Of a stretch of 41,433 bases of DNA, positions 40,318-41,433 are shown in pieces. Position numbers and translations under genes: made by a program. Position 1 is the first letter of the stretch, and the number at the start of each line of letters is the position of its first letter. The stretch spans positions 1 to 41,433 of the forward strand of contig CAYPTY010000020.1 of NCBI GenBank assembly GCA_964413935.1, read 5' to 3'. This stretch comes from CAYPTY01 sp964413935 (GTDB lineage: Bacteria > Bacteroidota > Rhodothermia > Balneolales > Balneolaceae). The notes under the pieces were generated by a model. The model did not search any database and was not told the DNA's origin. It was given only the letters and a program-made list of their open reading frames with translations.

Positions 40318-41433
40318 TCAATGATTATTTTTGATGCGGTAATATACGTTTAATCCACTCAATGTTACGCCGGCTATTCCCTGTCCGGGATAAACCGTAT
40401 CACCGCATAGATAAAGTCCGCGAAACGGGGTCTGATTTGGTGTCCAGTCAAGCAACGAACGTGCCATACTCTGTGGTATTCCTCCAACTCTGCCTTTTTT
40501 ACGGCAAACCCATTTTTGCCAGGTTACCGGAGTGGCCGTATGAACAAGTTCAATGGCTTCGGCCTTAAATCCGGGCAGCTTGTCCTGAAGAGTCTGAATG
40601 ATAAAATTCTCAGCTTCTTGTTTAGCCACATCATATTCCCCATTCAGTGAAAACCAGTATTCCGGATTTGCGTGGCAGGATATGTTCAGAACCCGATTCC
40701 CGTTTTTGCTTCTATCCCTATCCTCCCTGGATGAGAGTGAAATAAAAATACTTTCTGAGTCGGTATAGGGTACGCTTTTACCATCCAGATGAATCTGATG
40801 ATGCAGGGAGATGGATGCATCAAAATCATCGCTTACCACTATTCCACTGGTTATGGCTCCCCAGGCTTTGTCATACCTTTCTGATTCCTTTTGAAAGTAA
40901 TCCTGAACTTCACCTTCACTCAGATCGGCCATATTCCAGACCGGGATATTGGAAACTACGATTGGGGCAAAATAGATGCCTTTGGTGCTTTCAACCACAT
41001 ATCCCCCCTCTTTCTTTTCAATCCTGTTCACAATGTGCTTTATTTTAACAACCGATCCTCTTTCATTCAGGTATTCCTTAACAGCCCGGATCATTGAGAT
41101 GAGGCCACCAGGTACCGAATAATTAGAGTAATTGGTGTAGGTCAGCCCGGCAGCACCAAAAATAAAGGGAGTATCGTCTGTTTTTGCCTGCGCGGTTATC
41201 ATTAGCTGTTCATCGGCAAAAGCAAGAAAATCCGGATTTGTGATACCACACTGCTGAATAATTTTTTTTACCGACTTGAAAGCATACATCAGAATCCAGG
41301 CATCTGCCGGGTTATTATTCAAACCCAGCTTTATCCAGTCTGAGAGATTCTGAGGTGGGAAAAAGGGATTTTTCAATGATGATTTCCAAACCAGATCAGA
41401 TACCCGGAATGCAAGCTTCCAGAATTTTTTTTG
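40318..41433 (-). CDS. CrtI/carotenoid-isomerase-type FAD oxidoreductase, N-terminal part outside the window
   Basis: The minus-strand frame stays open to the window edge, so the gene is partial: its N-terminal FAD-binding Rossmann part lies beyond 41433. The visible 371 residues include a substrate-domain segment with SNYSVPGGLISMIRAVKEYL (which fits the CrtI-type P-G-G motif), VVSNIPVWNM and the family C-terminus GLYLCGDTVYPGQGIAGVTL then SGLNVYYRI. This is the end seen in CrtI, CrtD and carotenoid cis-trans isomerases. The reaction is not decided. The 12-bp spacing to the rhomboid gene and the downstream ispG point to an isoprenoid-linked operon. An internal TTG at 41376 should not be taken as its start. 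Confidence 0.85.
   Translation of the reverse strand, partial: QKKFWKLAFRVSDLVWKSSLKNPFFPPQNLSDWIKLGLNNNPADAWILMYAFKSVKKIIQQCGITNPDFLAFADEQLMITAQAKTDDTPFIFGAAGLTYTNYSNYSVPGGLISMIRAVKEYLNERGSVVKIKHIVNRIEKKEGGYVVESTKGIYFAPIVVSNIPVWNMADLSEGEVQDYFQKESERYDKAWGAITSGIVVSDDFDASISLHHQIHLDGKSVPYTDSESIFISLSSREDRDRSKNGNRVLNISCHANPEYWFSLNGEYDVAKQEAENFIIQTLQDKLPGFKAEAIELVHTATPVTWQKWVCRKKGRVGGIPQSMARSLLDWTPNQTPFRGLYLCGDTVYPGQGIAGVTLSGLNVYYRIKNNH

Overview
This 41.4 kb chromosomal window probably comes from a marine or halophilic member of the Balneolota/Rhodothermota branch of the FCB group, such as a Balneolaceae relative. The grounds are inference from protein style: C-terminal type IX secretion (T9SS) sorting domains of the 'QNYPNPFNPTTT' kind, a PorV/PorQ-family barrel, a TonB-dependent receptor with a carboxypeptidase-like N-terminal domain, an SLC45-like sugar permease, and a Rho factor with a long Q/K-rich insert. 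I found no rRNA, tRNA, CRISPR array, insertion sequence or phage gene. Coding density is very high. The only non-coding stretch near 300 bp is 37311-37572, and it is filled by a promoter/operator and a terminator.

Layout. (1) 1-5662: an exported protein cut by the window edge (minus strand), then a plus-strand run of a DUF4159 exported protein, rpiB, glyA, tatC, a TlpA-like lipoprotein and an FKBP lipoprotein. (2) 5680-9821: alr and an FAD oxidoreductase on the minus strand, divergent from a metallo-beta-lactamase-fold hydrolase and a two-helix membrane protein on the plus strand. (3) 9823-14074, minus strand: a thioredoxin-fold protein without its cysteines, a class IV aminotransferase (probably pabC), folC and rho. 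(4) 14096-25122, minus strand: lacI, four GH13 amylase-family enzymes (one T9SS cargo, three lipoproteins) and an SLC45-like permease, tightly packed and led by lacI. (5) 25202-37310, minus strand: a SurA-like lipoprotein, a TonB-dependent receptor, a 1252-residue T9SS-type protein, a PorV/PorQ-family barrel and an 878-residue T9SS protein with OB-like and starch-binding-like repeats, ending in a clear intrinsic terminator. (6) 37573-41433, minus strand: a CrtI-type oxidoreductase cut by the window edge, two tandem rhomboid proteases and ispG.

The most interesting part is blocks 4 and 5 read together as one alpha-glucan (starch/maltodextrin) utilisation locus. It appears to lack SusD. Surface glycan capture would instead be done by T9SS-exported proteins next to a TonB receptor and a PorV-like barrel, with regulation by a LacI-family repressor. 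A perfect LacI/CRE-type palindrome (37355-37368) lies in the spacer of a candidate promoter in front of the surface-protein operon. The proposed flow is: surface T9SS amylase and binding proteins cut and hold the glucan, the TonB receptor imports oligosaccharides, periplasm-facing GH13 lipoproteins trim them, and the MFS permease takes small maltosides across the inner membrane. The parts are read from sequence; their joint operation is inference.
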